Source: Fragilaria crotonensis (Eukaryota > Bacillariophyta > Fragilariophyceae > Fragilariales > Fragilariaceae). From it: 58,749 nt of DNA. The notes under the pieces are model-generated. The model did no database searches, was not told the origin of the DNA, and saw only the letters and a list, made by a program, of their open reading frames with translations. The DNA lies in the NCBI GenBank assembly GCA_022925895.1, contig JAKSYS010000382.1, forward strand, positions 1 through 58,749. The letters run 5' to 3'. Numbering within the stretch: the stretch's first letter is position 1; each line of letters starts with the position of its first letter. Shown one piece after another: positions 34,590 to 44,492 of the stretch. The position numbers and the translations under genes are program-made.

Positions 34590-34699
34590 CCGAGCTATTG
34601 GATCGTCCCTCGTAACTTTAGGTAGACATGTGATTGCTAGAGCAAGCGAACGGGTGTGGCATCTAATCGAGTCATCTGTTAAAGTTTAGAGTAACTTCG

Positions 34700-35813
34700 G
34701 CACAACAATGACCTGCGGGACATGATATTGCTATCGGGACACTATTTGCGTTGTTATTGAGGATCTTGGTGATCTCGAAGCTTTTGCCAACTTCGCACTC
34801 TCAGAAGTGGCTCGCACTTCAGCTGCCACCGTCGCAATTCCTGCCCCCCTCCAACCCCACTCCTGCTTCCGAGCTTGTCCAGAATCGGTGCGTCGCTGAT
34901 GTTTCCGTACTCTTGCCATCCGCTCGGCACCTCAGTCAAAGCAAAGGAACCGACACGTCGGTCTTGAGTGGATCCGCAAAGGGCTGCAGAGTCACCAGAG
35001 GAGGGGTCCTTGCTGCCCTCGCAAATGGAACTTACATGCCTTTGCTCTCGACTGCGGCAGCATCGGAGGCTGCATCTGCGTATTGATCAACAATCCCTTT
35101 CCAATGATTGAATCTATGGTTCGTTTCTTGTTCTTGCAAACAACATCATTCGCAAAATCATAGCCGCCACTTGACAACATCGAAGTCTCAAGTCCCTCAA
35201 TTTTCCACGGTCGATGGAAATTGAGCTTGAAAACAATATTTCCCTGCGAAAGAACCTTGCCAACAATCATGTAATCAAGGCGTCCGTGAACGATCTTATC
35301 ATTCGATTCTCCGCCCTTGCGTTGAGAGACGTCCCAGAAGTCAATGCAATATATGATCCCAAGAGAAATCAAGTTTCCATTCAATCGTCAATCGATATCT
35401 CTGTCGCTGTCGCAACTCCAGCAGGGCTCGTCACCCACATCGTCCCCTCCACTGAACGGCTTGGCTTGCCGGAAATTTCGTGCAAGGTGCGTGACTTGGC
35501 CGGCAGCGCCAGGGGTGGGATGTTGCAACCGCATGAATATCACGGTGGCACCTTTCCATTTACAATCTGGGAATGTTCGGAATTGATGATTCAGCGCTCC
35601 GCAGGTAGCCATATTCGCCGTTGAGTAGGGACTGCTCGCGTCGTGCCAATTCCAAGTGTCGACGGGCCTGAGAAGCAGCAGAGTCCACGACTTAGAACCA
35701 TCATGACGGCTCTCCTCAGCGCAGGTCTCTGTGTTGTGGATGAAGCCACTGCTAGAATTGTTTCTGAGTGCTCTTCGGCACTATCTCTCCAAACCCAAGT
35801 CTTTGATGTTCTA
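34700..35813 (+). pseudogene. truncated dihydrolipoamide acetyltransferase (pyruvate dehydrogenase E2) relic
   Basis: Pieces of an E2 protein appear in the right order in several frames. They are the tail of a lipoyl domain (HDIAIGT...VVIEDLGDLEAFANFALSE, ~34723-34800), a peripheral-subunit-binding domain (GTDTSVLSGSAKGCRVTRGG, ~34950-35010), then the catalytic domain (RKIIAATLTTSKSQVPQF, SVNDLIIRFSALALRDVPEV, SIDISVAVATPAGLVTHIVP, VPIPSVDGPEKQQ, ALRHYLSKPKSLMF, stop ~35813). The catalytic domain normally makes acetyl-CoA in the mitochondrial or plastid pyruvate dehydrogenase complex. The 5' part of the lipoyl domain is absent, there is no room for it because SmD3 ends at 34589, and there are at least five frame breaks plus stops. 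It is a 5'-truncated pseudogene. Confidence 0.75.
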
Positions 35814-35929
35814 AAGATATATGTTTCAATACTTTTAGTATTCGCATTACGCGTAGTTAAATCGACCCTCCGATCGAAGCACAGGAAAGAGACCCTCTTG
35901 CGCAGAGGGTTCGCTTCCGTCGCGTAACA

Positions 35930-36954
35930 TGGTGCAGAGCAGTCCATCCTCCGTCACGCTCCACAGCGCCTCGGCAATGGAACGCTGGTCGCTACGCTTC
36001 ACCGGCGTTTTGAGCTGGTCGGCAGCATGAGTCGTCGCGAGAAGGCACATACCACGCACTGTTTTTTTGGTTTAATCATGCCACCATTGCCGCGATGCCA
36101 CAACTGATGAGGTTTGTCGCAGCTCTGCAAGTACACAGCCATTGACGTAGGATCGTGCGTGCGACACATCGTCGAAGCAATATGTTGCAATCTGCGATTA
36201 TCCGATCGCCACAACTTGCAGGTTGTAAGAAACGATTTATAGTGAGGAATGACACTAGTGCTACCCTCGATACCGTCCATCTCGAAGTCAGTATAAGAAG
36301 GCCCGCGCCCAATCGAAAAAGAGCAGTTTGCGACCTTCGCTCCCTCTTGTCGGTCGCAGATTGGAATCCATCCACGGGGTGACCCTCATTGGTTTTCCAG
36401 GCATATGGTGCTTGACAAAACGATCTTTTCAACTTTCCTGAATGGTTGACAACTCCGGTGATAGTGTTGTGCACCAGCTTGTCCGGGGAATCATGCTTTG
36501 CAAGATAGCGACATTGGCGCATTCCTTAAGCTCGCCACTACTGTAGGGACCACCGTTAATGATAACGACTGTGAAAGATTTTCCAACTTTGTAGATAGCG
36601 CAAAAGAGATCCATCTGAAATCCTGGTAGACTCAAAAAGGCGCGATCCCCACCGTCCTCCTCATGGCAGGTGCCGCCTTGAACAAGGATGACAACGTCGG
36701 CATGCGTCGCGGCGTGGAAAGCTTCGGCAATGCCAGGTATGATAATTTCCAAGGCGCGTCGCAGTTGCCGTGGGTCCCTCTAGCTCAATTCGTTGGCTCT
36801 TGTCGATTGGAAGGACGGTGTGATCCCATTGCCATTCTGGATTAGCACACCAGATTGGCTAACACCGTCCAAAGCAAGTTGTTCATGGGTATCAGTTCCG
36901 ACATCTTCGCAGCCGACTATCCACTCTACGACATCCAGCCGCTTGACAAGATAT
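35930..36954 (-). pseudogene. GH3-family glycosidase relic, cut by the YR retrotransposon
   Basis: On the minus strand the order matches the C-terminal part of a GH3 beta-glucosidase/xylosidase: DTHEQLALDGVSQSGVLIQN (~36890), DKSQRIELEGPTATATRLGN, ADVVILVQGGTCHEEDGGDR...LSLPGFQMDL, SFTVVIINGGPYSSGELKE, then IGRGPSYTDFEMDG and fibronectin-like sequence. Frames change repeatedly, so it is a pseudogene. The upstream end of the frame is interrupted exactly at the retrotransposon border and resumes beyond it (43984 to ~44035, HAGYIHHPDTY). The catalytic N-terminal barrel is missing. Confidence 0.65.
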
Positions 36955-36956
36955 GT

Positions 36957-37168
36957 CTAGCGTACGTCAACGGTCGACGAACGGACCCACCCTCTGGTGG
37001 CCAGTCGTGTCTCCGGTCATAGTTGTGAATCACTGTGAATCACGCTCCCGGAACACGATTGCCGCCACGTAGAGGACGGAATCCAAAAACTACACAGTAC
37101 CGTTTTTTGACTCAGCCTGCGTTGTACCATTGTCGTTTGAGAACGAAAAAGTACAAGTGAAAGGACTA
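36957..37168 (+). repeat. split direct repeat A1
   Basis: Begins CTAGCGTACGTCAACGGTCG and ends GTGAAAGGACTA. It is the partner of A2 with only ~3 bases of length difference (an AT insertion and one extra A in A2). It directly precedes the gag-like ATG at 37174, so it probably carries the promoter and leader. Confidence 0.92.
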
Positions 37169-37173
37169 GAGCG

Positions 37174-39384
37174 ATGGCCGACCTTGCGTTTGCTGCGGCC
37201 GGAGGGCTCCCGGTTCGTGTGAACCTCCCTGTCCCCCTTCAGCGGCCCTATGCTGCTGACCCAGGAACTCTTACAGAGTGGCTGGTGACGAACACAACAA
37301 ATCTTGGCAGAGATGAGGTGCTCGAAGTTTTGGCGGCTATGAACGCGAAATACGCGAATGTGACCGATCCCGCCCTCCCCCAAGAACGAGCGGATGCGTT
37401 GCTTAGGGAGCTGGCGGAGGACGTCTTGGCATCCGAAGGATTGGAGTCCTTCCTTACTGTGACTACGCCGGAAGGAGGACTCCAACGATTATTACGGTCT
37501 CCAGGTTGTCCCGTTTCCGAAGTGGAATGGGGCAGACATCTCCCTATGATGGGGAGGTGTATGGTTTCTTGGGCGAAGTCGAGGAGGGGCAGATGCCTCC
37601 AATGATGAAGCTCCCGGATGCGTTGTCAATGCGTCAGGCGCTGGCAGTCAGAGAGGTGGTCGCGGCGTCCGAAGAAGAGGTCGACGTGTGGTACGGCGAG
37701 GACCCGACAACCCTCGTGTGCCAATCCAAGGCGATGAGTTGGTGTCAGAGTTTGCTGACCCAGGTGCGGCCGGTGCGAACGTCAAGGTTCCGCTCCTCCA
37801 GTACGTCCCGATGGCGTGGGCGCCGTACTTCATGGCTGCGCAATCGCCGGAGGCGGCGCGTCGAACCCTTCGCCGACTAACGGAGGGGAACATGACGGAC
37901 CTACAGCGCCAGCACACGACAAGACTGGAAACATGGATGCGAGCTGCGTGCATGCGATCGGGGCCGATTGGGGCCAATCGCTACCGCAGTAAGCTGCACA
38001 TGACATGGGTCGCCCACCGAGCAGTACTTGACCGTACGCTTGGGCGTTGGGCAACTCGGAGGTTGGCGCCATTTCTTACGGCGCCAGTTGTGGTGCCGCC
38101 CCCGGCGGCGCCAATCATTGCCCCGCCAGTATTTGGCGAGGGCGCTGCCATGTTGCCTCAGATGGGTGGCGGTGGCGGATTCGGTGGGCCACCCTACGAA
38201 GGGCGAGAAACGAAAGTCTATAGCCCCCTTGAGCATGAGCGCATTCGCTTGGCATGCGGGTTGGATCCGGCGAACTATGATGTCGGGCGCCCCCCAATCT
38301 ACGCAGTGTTCCTCGCCGAGGGGAGATCGATGGTCAAGGTGGAAGCGGTGCTACAAAAGTTCTTGACACCGGGCCCCAACGATTGGGATCCCATCCGAGT
38401 ATACGTGTCGCAGGAACTGGTGCGCGACATGAAAGATTTGAAGTTTGGCTGGGGCAACGAGAACACCCACGACACATGCCACCGAGGAATCTCGCCCTTT
38501 GCTGTTCTGCAGGTCTCCATGGACCAGCAAACGAAACGTCGTAAGACCCAGGAGAGGGCAGACCGTGCAACCTATTTGTCCACGGACGATGTCAGGGCTT
38601 TGGAAGCCGAGCCGGGCTGTTGCCCGGGGTCCTATCATGGGATGACAAACCTGTTGAGGAGGTACATTCGCCTCCTCACCGTGCTCTTCGGAGCAGGCTG
38701 CTCTCACCTCACAGAGGTGCAGGGCGTGTATCAAGTGAGAGATTGCTGTATACGAGACAATGTCGGCCGAACTGATTGCCGAAACGCTGTGGCGGTGTTT
38801 GTGGACGCCAGGAGTGCTTCAGCCACCTGGGTCCGGGACTTCCAGAATCCCAGCGCTCTATTCGCTCAGGCACGACCTCCGCGGATGCACCCTTCGTGTG
38901 TCCATCAACTGTCCGGTGGCGCAGCTGTTGAATTTATCGTCGGCGGCGGTGGTGTCGCAGGCGGGCAGCGGCAGCGCTCTCGGCGTTCGTACCGGATACG
39001 GAGGAAGCAGTGTGAGTAGCGCGACGACGCTATCCACGATGACGGGCTCAGTGCCACGCGAGCCCGCCCCGTTGATTGGCGGGAAGCGCACAAATCCGAC
39101 CCCCCATTCCAGAGGTGGTGGCAATCATGCAGGGACTACGTGCCAAGCGGCCAGGGGTCGACATGAATGCCGTGATGCGATCCGAGAAGTTGGGGATTGC
39201 GGAGATTGGAATTGGCGGCAAAGGAGCGTGCCTGGATTTCATGTACTTCGGCGAGTGCGCCAGAGCGGGGTGCTCATATGACCACGGCCCAGCGCGCAAC
39301 GTGTCGGCAGGCAAACGCCGCGACTGCGTCAAGCGGATGACGAAGGCCGCGGCGGGCTACCTCGAGAACAACCCGGCTGGCTGA
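37174..39384 (+). pseudogene. gag-like ORF of the YR retrotransposon, CCCH finger at C-terminus, frameshifted
   Basis: Starts at ATG 37174 (MADLAFAAAGGLPVRVNLPV), 5 bases after A1. It runs through about five frame segments (breaks near 37510, 37700, 38755 and 39100) to the stop at 39384. The middle is Ala/Pro/Gly-rich with a PPPAAPIIAPP linker. The C-terminal part has a CCCH-type finger with spacing C-X8-C-X4-C-X3-H (GACLDFMYFGECARAGCSYDH region, about 39226-39288), a plausible RNA-binding motif in place of retroviral CCHC knuckles. No catalytic motif is present. The order before RT supports a gag role. Confidence 0.65.
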
Positions 39385-39402
39385 CGGGCAGGGGACGGCG
39401 GG

Positions 39403-41836
39403 ATGAGTAAGCAGAAAGTAGCGACAACGTTATTTACGAAGTATTCTATCGTAAATCCTATGTCACATCATACAACTGCGTACGAGTCGCGCTCAAACCC
39501 CACACTACTAAAGCACAGTACCGTCAGCCTGCGAACTGTACCGGTACGTACTACAGTACCGGTACCGGAGGAGGGCCGCAAGGCACTGTCACCGGATATC
39601 AACACAACGATGCAGACGTCATACTCTGCAGTACGCCCTACAGGCGTACGCACGGAGCTACCAGGTGCGCACGATGCACGAATCACGACAAATAATTCGG
39701 GTGCGGGCCATGCGCGAATCACGACTCAAAACTCGCCCGGCGCGCAGGCAGCAGATGCGCTGGCAGAGCCGACACCGCACGCGCCACAGGAAGAGACCCA
39801 GAAGAGAACCCGGAGAGTACAATTTGTAGATTTAGGCATGTCACCCTCCGATAGCACCACACCAACCGTAGCAGCATCCCCACACAAACTAGCACAAGGT
39901 AAGAGGAGAAAGTTGATGGAACCAGCATCGTGGATGCGGTTCCATCCATTCGTTTCGACATTAGAGCAATGGGCCTCGGGGGTTTTGGCGTCATGCGGAG
40001 ACCCGTGGTCCGACACAGCAATTCAGGCCGCAGTGGAACGCGGCCCTCATACGAGTGCCCTGACACCAGAAGCCCGAGTCCTCATCGAGGAAGAGATGCA
40101 ATATCAGATCCAGGCTGGATTCTCAGAGATGGTAACATGGGACAGCATGCGGGGTTCGCACCCAGCCAATTTGAAAGTCTCGCCGCTTGCCGTTATACCC
40201 CAAGTGGGTCGCCGCGGCCGCCTCTTGTTGGACTTGTCCTTTGCAGTCCAGGCCGAGCGACCAGGTAGCAGAGGGACGGCGTAATTGGGTGCCGCCCCAC
40301 CATTAGCCCCCTCCGTTAATTCCACCACTATACAACAATCGCCAGACTATCCGGTCAAAGAACTAGGCGGGTTCTACCCGGCTCCTAGCCTTCATGAACA
40401 GTGTCCCCTCAGAAGAGACAATTATGTTTGCAAAATTGACCTGTCAGACGGTTTTTGGCGCATGCTGGTGCATGAAGCCGACAAGTGGAACTTTGCCTAT
40501 GCGCTACCAGGTACCGCAGGGGACCCCATCCGACTCATCATTCCCCACGCCCTGCAAATGGGGTGGACAGAGAGCCCAGGATATTTCTGTGCCGCCACCG
40601 AAACTGGCCGCGATATCATGCAGGCACTTATCGATGGGGGAACCCGGTTACCCCCACACGTCTTTGACTCCTACATGGAACCCACTAGTGGCGCCCGCCG
40701 CCAAAGCTCCCCAGCAGCAGACAGAACATGGCAAATGACCGCCGTCTATGTTGACGACTATATCTTAGCCGCCGTCGAAAGTCCCGATGGCACTGCCCTC
40801 CAGCGCACAGGGCGGGCCGCACTGCACACCATTCACGGCTTATTCCCCCCTCCAGACGTTTCCGGCCATCTCGGCGGCAAAGACCCCATCTCCGTAAAAA
40901 AATTGGAGGCCGGTGATGCCCGCTGGGCGCAGTCTAAAGAACTATTAGGTTTTGTTTTTGACGGGAAGTCACGTACGGTGCACCTTACCCAGCGAAAAGC
41001 CGTCGGTATTGCCGACGCAATCACCCGATTACTTCGAAAGACGCGGGTCGCCGTTCAGAAGTTTCAATCGGTAGTTGGGAAGATGCGGCATGTTGCAACC
41101 ATCCTCCCATCAGCACGCTCGCTATTCACCCCAGTAAATCGAGCATTGCGGGGTCACCCCTCCACTATCTCCCTCAGTGCATCCGGCGAAGTCCGCGCGG
41201 CCCTGTTGGACTTGCGGCAGATGGTTTCCACCCTCGCTGCGCGGCCGACCCATGTAAAGGAAATCCTTCCCGCCCCCGACCCAGACTACATCGGCTACTG
41301 CGATGCCAGTGCGTTTGGCGCGGGCGGAGTATGGTTCAGTGGGAAGTGTTCCCTGCCCGAAACAGTCTGGCGACTGCAGTGGCCGCTGGATATCACAGCG
41401 GCCGTCATATCTGAGAGCAACCCGACCGGGACGCTAACGAATTCAGACCTGGAGATGGCGGCTGTGGTGTTGCAATTAAATGTCCTAGAAACGCTTGTGC
41501 CCTCGATGCACCATAAGTCGACTCATATTCATAGCGACAACACCCCCAGTGTAGCTTGGTTGACCAAAATGGCCACCAAAACAGCAAACTCAGATGCTGC
41601 ACACCGCCTCGTCCGTGGATTGGCGCTTCGCCAACGAATGTTGCATTCTGCTCCTGTGAGCATCACGCATGTCGCGGGATCAGATAACAACTTAGCAGAT
41701 ATCGCATCGCGAGCAATCACCCAACTTGATGACGACCATGCGTTCCTAACGCACTTTGATACCTTGTTCCCCTTACAGGAGAGATTTTGGCAGCGTGCCA
41801 GCCCACCGCCCGCGCAGCTATCCAATGTGATTTCGA
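39403..41836 (+). pseudogene. DIRS-type reverse transcriptase and RNase H, one in-frame stop
   Basis: One frame runs from 39403 and is interrupted only by the TAA at 40282-40284, then stays open to 42222. RT motifs: GRRGRLLLDLSFAV before the stop; after it LGAAPPLAPSVNSTTIQQ, NYVCKIDLSDGFWRMLVHEA, PHALQMGWTESPGYFC, and the catalytic YVDDYIL at ~40750. RNase H residues are seen in YCDASAFGAGG (~41299), SDLEMAAVVLQL, HIHSDNTPSVAWL and DNNLADIASR. These patterns are of the DIRS/YR-retrotransposon RT group. Beyond ~41836 the frame is open but overlaps the recombinase in another frame and no longer looks like protein. The stop may be a real mutation or a consensus error. Confidence 0.87.
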
Positions 41837-42915
41837 CGCTGCGCGGACAGCGCTTGACGCAGCAACGGTGGACACTGCCGTCAGGGCTACCAGCTGGCGC
41901 TGGTGGCAGCACTACTGTACCGATTGTGGAACGGATCCATGGCTGCGCGACACGACTCCCGCGATCCGCAGCCAGCTTCTCTTGGGATTTGCCGCCAGGA
42001 CTCGTACTGGATTCTTTGGGAAAGGCAGGCAAGTTGGAGCCCAAACTGTTGAAAAAGCATTGCGTCACGTGGCACAAGCCTTCGTGTTGGAGGGATACCC
42101 CGACCCCCGACGAGGCGGCGCCGGCGCCGACTTGGCTCTGCCCTTTACCCACCTGCTTAAATCCTTCCGAGATCGAGATCCCGCGCCAAAACCCCAAGTC
42201 ACACTTCCCGTCCACGCCATAGCCCTTGCGGCTGCCGCCCGTAACGACCCTAATGCCTCGCCCCGCGAGACGGCAACAGCCCACCTTATAGTTATGGCGT
42301 TCTATTTTCTTTTGCGTGTCGGCGAATACACCCTCCCTCCGGAGCATCGCACCACCCGCACTGTGCAGTTCCGTATCTGCGACATTCGTTTTTGGCAAGG
42401 CCAAACCCTGCTACCGCCCAACAGCGACGCAGCTATCCTTGCAGCCGCCTCCTCGGTGGCTGACGCTCATTATGGATAACCAAAAAAATGGGCAGCGCGG
42501 CGACATCATTCACCAAGAAGCGGTCAATGCCGACTTCTGCCCAGTTCGCTCTACAGCCGCGCGCGTTAGTGCCATTATGGCGCAGAACATGCCCTTAACG
42601 ACGCCTGTCAGTTTTGTCCAACCGGGGACTCATGTACAACCAAACCATATTCTCTACGCCGTCCGGCGGGGAGCAACGCTCGCTAAGCTCACCGAAAGCG
42701 GGTATACCCTGTCCCGAATTGGTGCGCACTCGCTGCGTGCTTCGGGCGCCATGGCCTTGTGGTTATCCGGACATGGCCCGGAGGCAATCATGAAGTTGGG
42801 ACGTTGGCGCACTCAAACTTTCTTAACGTACATCCACGCCCAGATTGCAGAACTCACCTCAGGCACATCAACAAAAATGAGGCAACCGGTCCCGTTTCAT
42901 AATGTAGGCGGATAA
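41787..42915 (+). pseudogene. tyrosine recombinase (integrase) of the YR retrotransposon, one frame break
   Basis: Read in frame to 42479, then continuing in the frame ending 42915 (break around 42440-42480). The core has the box I arginine in FYFLLRVGEYTLP (~42310), the box II motif HSLRASGA (H-X2-R, ~42728), and the tail GRWRTQTFLTYIH with the Trp and the nucleophilic Tyr (~42830). That is the R...HxxR...Y signature of the lambda-integrase superfamily. The LRVGEYT wording is typical of DIRS/Ngaro-type recombinases. Upstream (AATVDTAVRATSWRWWQHYC...) is an N-terminal core-binding-like region. The enzyme would integrate a circular cDNA by site-specific strand exchange. Confidence 0.87.
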
Positions 42916-43099
42916 CTCGCCCACGACCGGCTAGTCAAGTAGCTCTTGGGCCCTGCTCTTTACATTTCATCTCCAGGCTCCTGCAGGTTCCCTTGGTGCT
43001 ACGGCATCTAAATACGCCACAATCTACTTGACGGGAGGCAGCGCTAGCGCCGCGCCGACCTATCCCGAGCTAGCACGACATGACCAGGACGGCCTGCCC

Positions 43100-43111
43100 G
43101 GGGGGGTGGGT
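43100..43111. repeat. left arm of a 12-bp G-rich inverted repeat
   Basis: GGGGGGGTGGGT, exact reverse complement of 43658-43669. The two arms bracket the B1-A2 block. Confidence 0.7.
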
Positions 43112-43190
43112 GTGTCCATGGCATCGATCGTGAGGCCAAACTAGCATGCACGATGCAATAGCAAGTTAACCTAAGATAGAGGCCAAGTGG

Positions 43191-43443
43191 GTGATAATCT
43201 AGGGGCGGGAAACTACCAACGGAACTAGTAATAGATCCGTGGGAATATCCTAAGCCTTAGAAATTCAGTTCTACAGCCATCTACTAGAATACTATACTAC
43301 TCTAGATGCATGCACTGGTGCCAATCGGCAACAGTACACCAAGCTACTGTCGCAAATGGCAGACTGTGAATTGGTAAGGCTGACGTTGTCAGACCCCCAG
43401 ACATTCGAAGACCAAAACGTACAGCTCCCTATCTCCGATAGGT
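43191..43443 (+). repeat. split direct repeat B1
   Basis: Begins GTGATAATCTAGGGGCGGGA and ends CCGATAGGT. Identical over its 253 bases to B2 as far as I can compare line by line. It abuts A2 directly. Confidence 0.95.
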
Positions 43444-43658
43444 CTAGCGTACGTCAACGGTCGACGAACGGACCCACCCTCTGGTGGCCAGTCGTGTCTC
43501 CGGTCATAGTTGTGAATCACTGTGAATCACGCTCCCGGAACACGATTGCCGCCACGTAGAGGACGGAATCCAAAAACTACACAGTACCGTTTTTTGACTC
43601 AGCCTGCGTTGTACCATATTGTCGTTTGAGAACGAAAAAAGTACAAGTGAAAGGACTA
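43444..43658 (+). repeat. split direct repeat A2
   Basis: Second copy of A1, directly after B1, ending GTGAAAGGACTA. A 72-base C-rich spacer separates it from B2. Confidence 0.95.
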
Positions 43659-43669
43659 CCCACCCCCCC
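43658..43669. repeat. right arm of the 12-bp inverted repeat
   Basis: ACCCACCCCCCC, complement of 43100-43111, at the A2/spacer border. Confidence 0.7.
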
Positions 43670-43730
43670 TCACCTAAGGCCCTTCGCACCTACGGATGCT
43701 TCGCCCTTTGAGATACTAACCCTCCCGCCC

Positions 43731-43983
43731 GTGATAATCTAGGGGCGGGAAACTACCAACGGAACTAGTAATAGATCCGTGGGAATATCCTAAGCCTTAG
43801 AAATTCAGTTCTACAGCCATCTACTAGAATACTATACTACTCTAGATGCATGCACTGGTGCCAATCGGCAACAGTACACCAAGCTACTGTCGCAAATGGC
43901 AGACTGTGAATTGGTAAGGCTGACGTTGTCAGACCCCCAGACATTCGAAGACCAAAACGTACAGCTCCCTATCTCCGATAGGT
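43731..43983 (+). repeat. split direct repeat B2, right end of the element
   Basis: Second copy of B1. After its terminal GGT the sequence switches to ATCTGGATGATG, which continues the GH3 relic found left of A1. Confidence 0.95.
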
Positions 43984-44039
43984 ATCTGGATGATGAATGT
44001 ATCCCGCATGCTGGAGTACATGTTTATTACTGAGGTCTG

Positions 44040-44492
44040 TAACTACAGTATTACAGTACATGTAGGCAGCGGTACAAGTACCAGCACCTGGTTCTTCCAG
44101 TACAACGCTCCGGTACCACAATACAGTCCTCGACTCGAGGTTCGAAGATTCGACCACTTATGATACATATATATACATATATGAATAGCCTGTAGCCAAT
44201 TGGCCCCATTGGTGTGGCAGTGGACAACCAATCAGATGTCAGGAGATCCACTTTTGGTTGAAGCAATACTGGCCACAAGCCAGAACCCAAAACGCAGTCC
44301 TCACCAACCCTTCTGGACTACTTGTACCCTACTAGAGTACTGATAACAAGTTTCAATACGGTATGATACCGTACTGAGACCTCTGAGAACGCCTCAAGAG
44401 TGCGCAGGAAAAGATATGATACGTGTGAGAAGAATGAGAATGCAAAAGACTCATTTCCATATCTTCTCGGTCGCGATTCAAATCAACAGACG
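44040..44492. other. upstream region of glucose-6-phosphate isomerase, no other feature
   Basis: Contains GTAC-rich short repeats and an ATATATACATATATGAATAG stretch (~44165-44190). The GPI frame is open upstream of ATG 44493 back to about 44400, but the encoded Lys/Glu-rich sequence does not look like a targeting peptide. Confidence 0.3.

Larger units (their letters stand above)
36957..43983 (+). mobile_element. tyrosine-recombinase retrotransposon with split direct repeats (A1-ORFs-B1A2B2), 7.0 kb
   Basis: The element encodes a gag-like protein with a CCCH finger, a DIRS-type reverse transcriptase/RNase H, and a tyrosine recombinase instead of a DDE integrase. Its ends are split direct repeats: A1 (36957-37168) at the left; B1 (43191-43443), A2 (43444-43658) and B2 (43731-43983) at the right. 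This is the layout known from Ngaro- and PAT-type elements rather than the inverted repeats of DIRS1. No long target duplication is present. The dinucleotide GT precedes A1, joins B1 to A2 and ends B2, as expected for recombination of a circular intermediate. It is visibly GC-richer than its surroundings. Confidence 0.9.

Noticed and set aside
37830-42404. Many minus-strand open frames across the YR element
   Set aside because: GC-rich sequence suppresses stops; the plus-strand frames carry all recognisable RT, RNase H and YR motifs.
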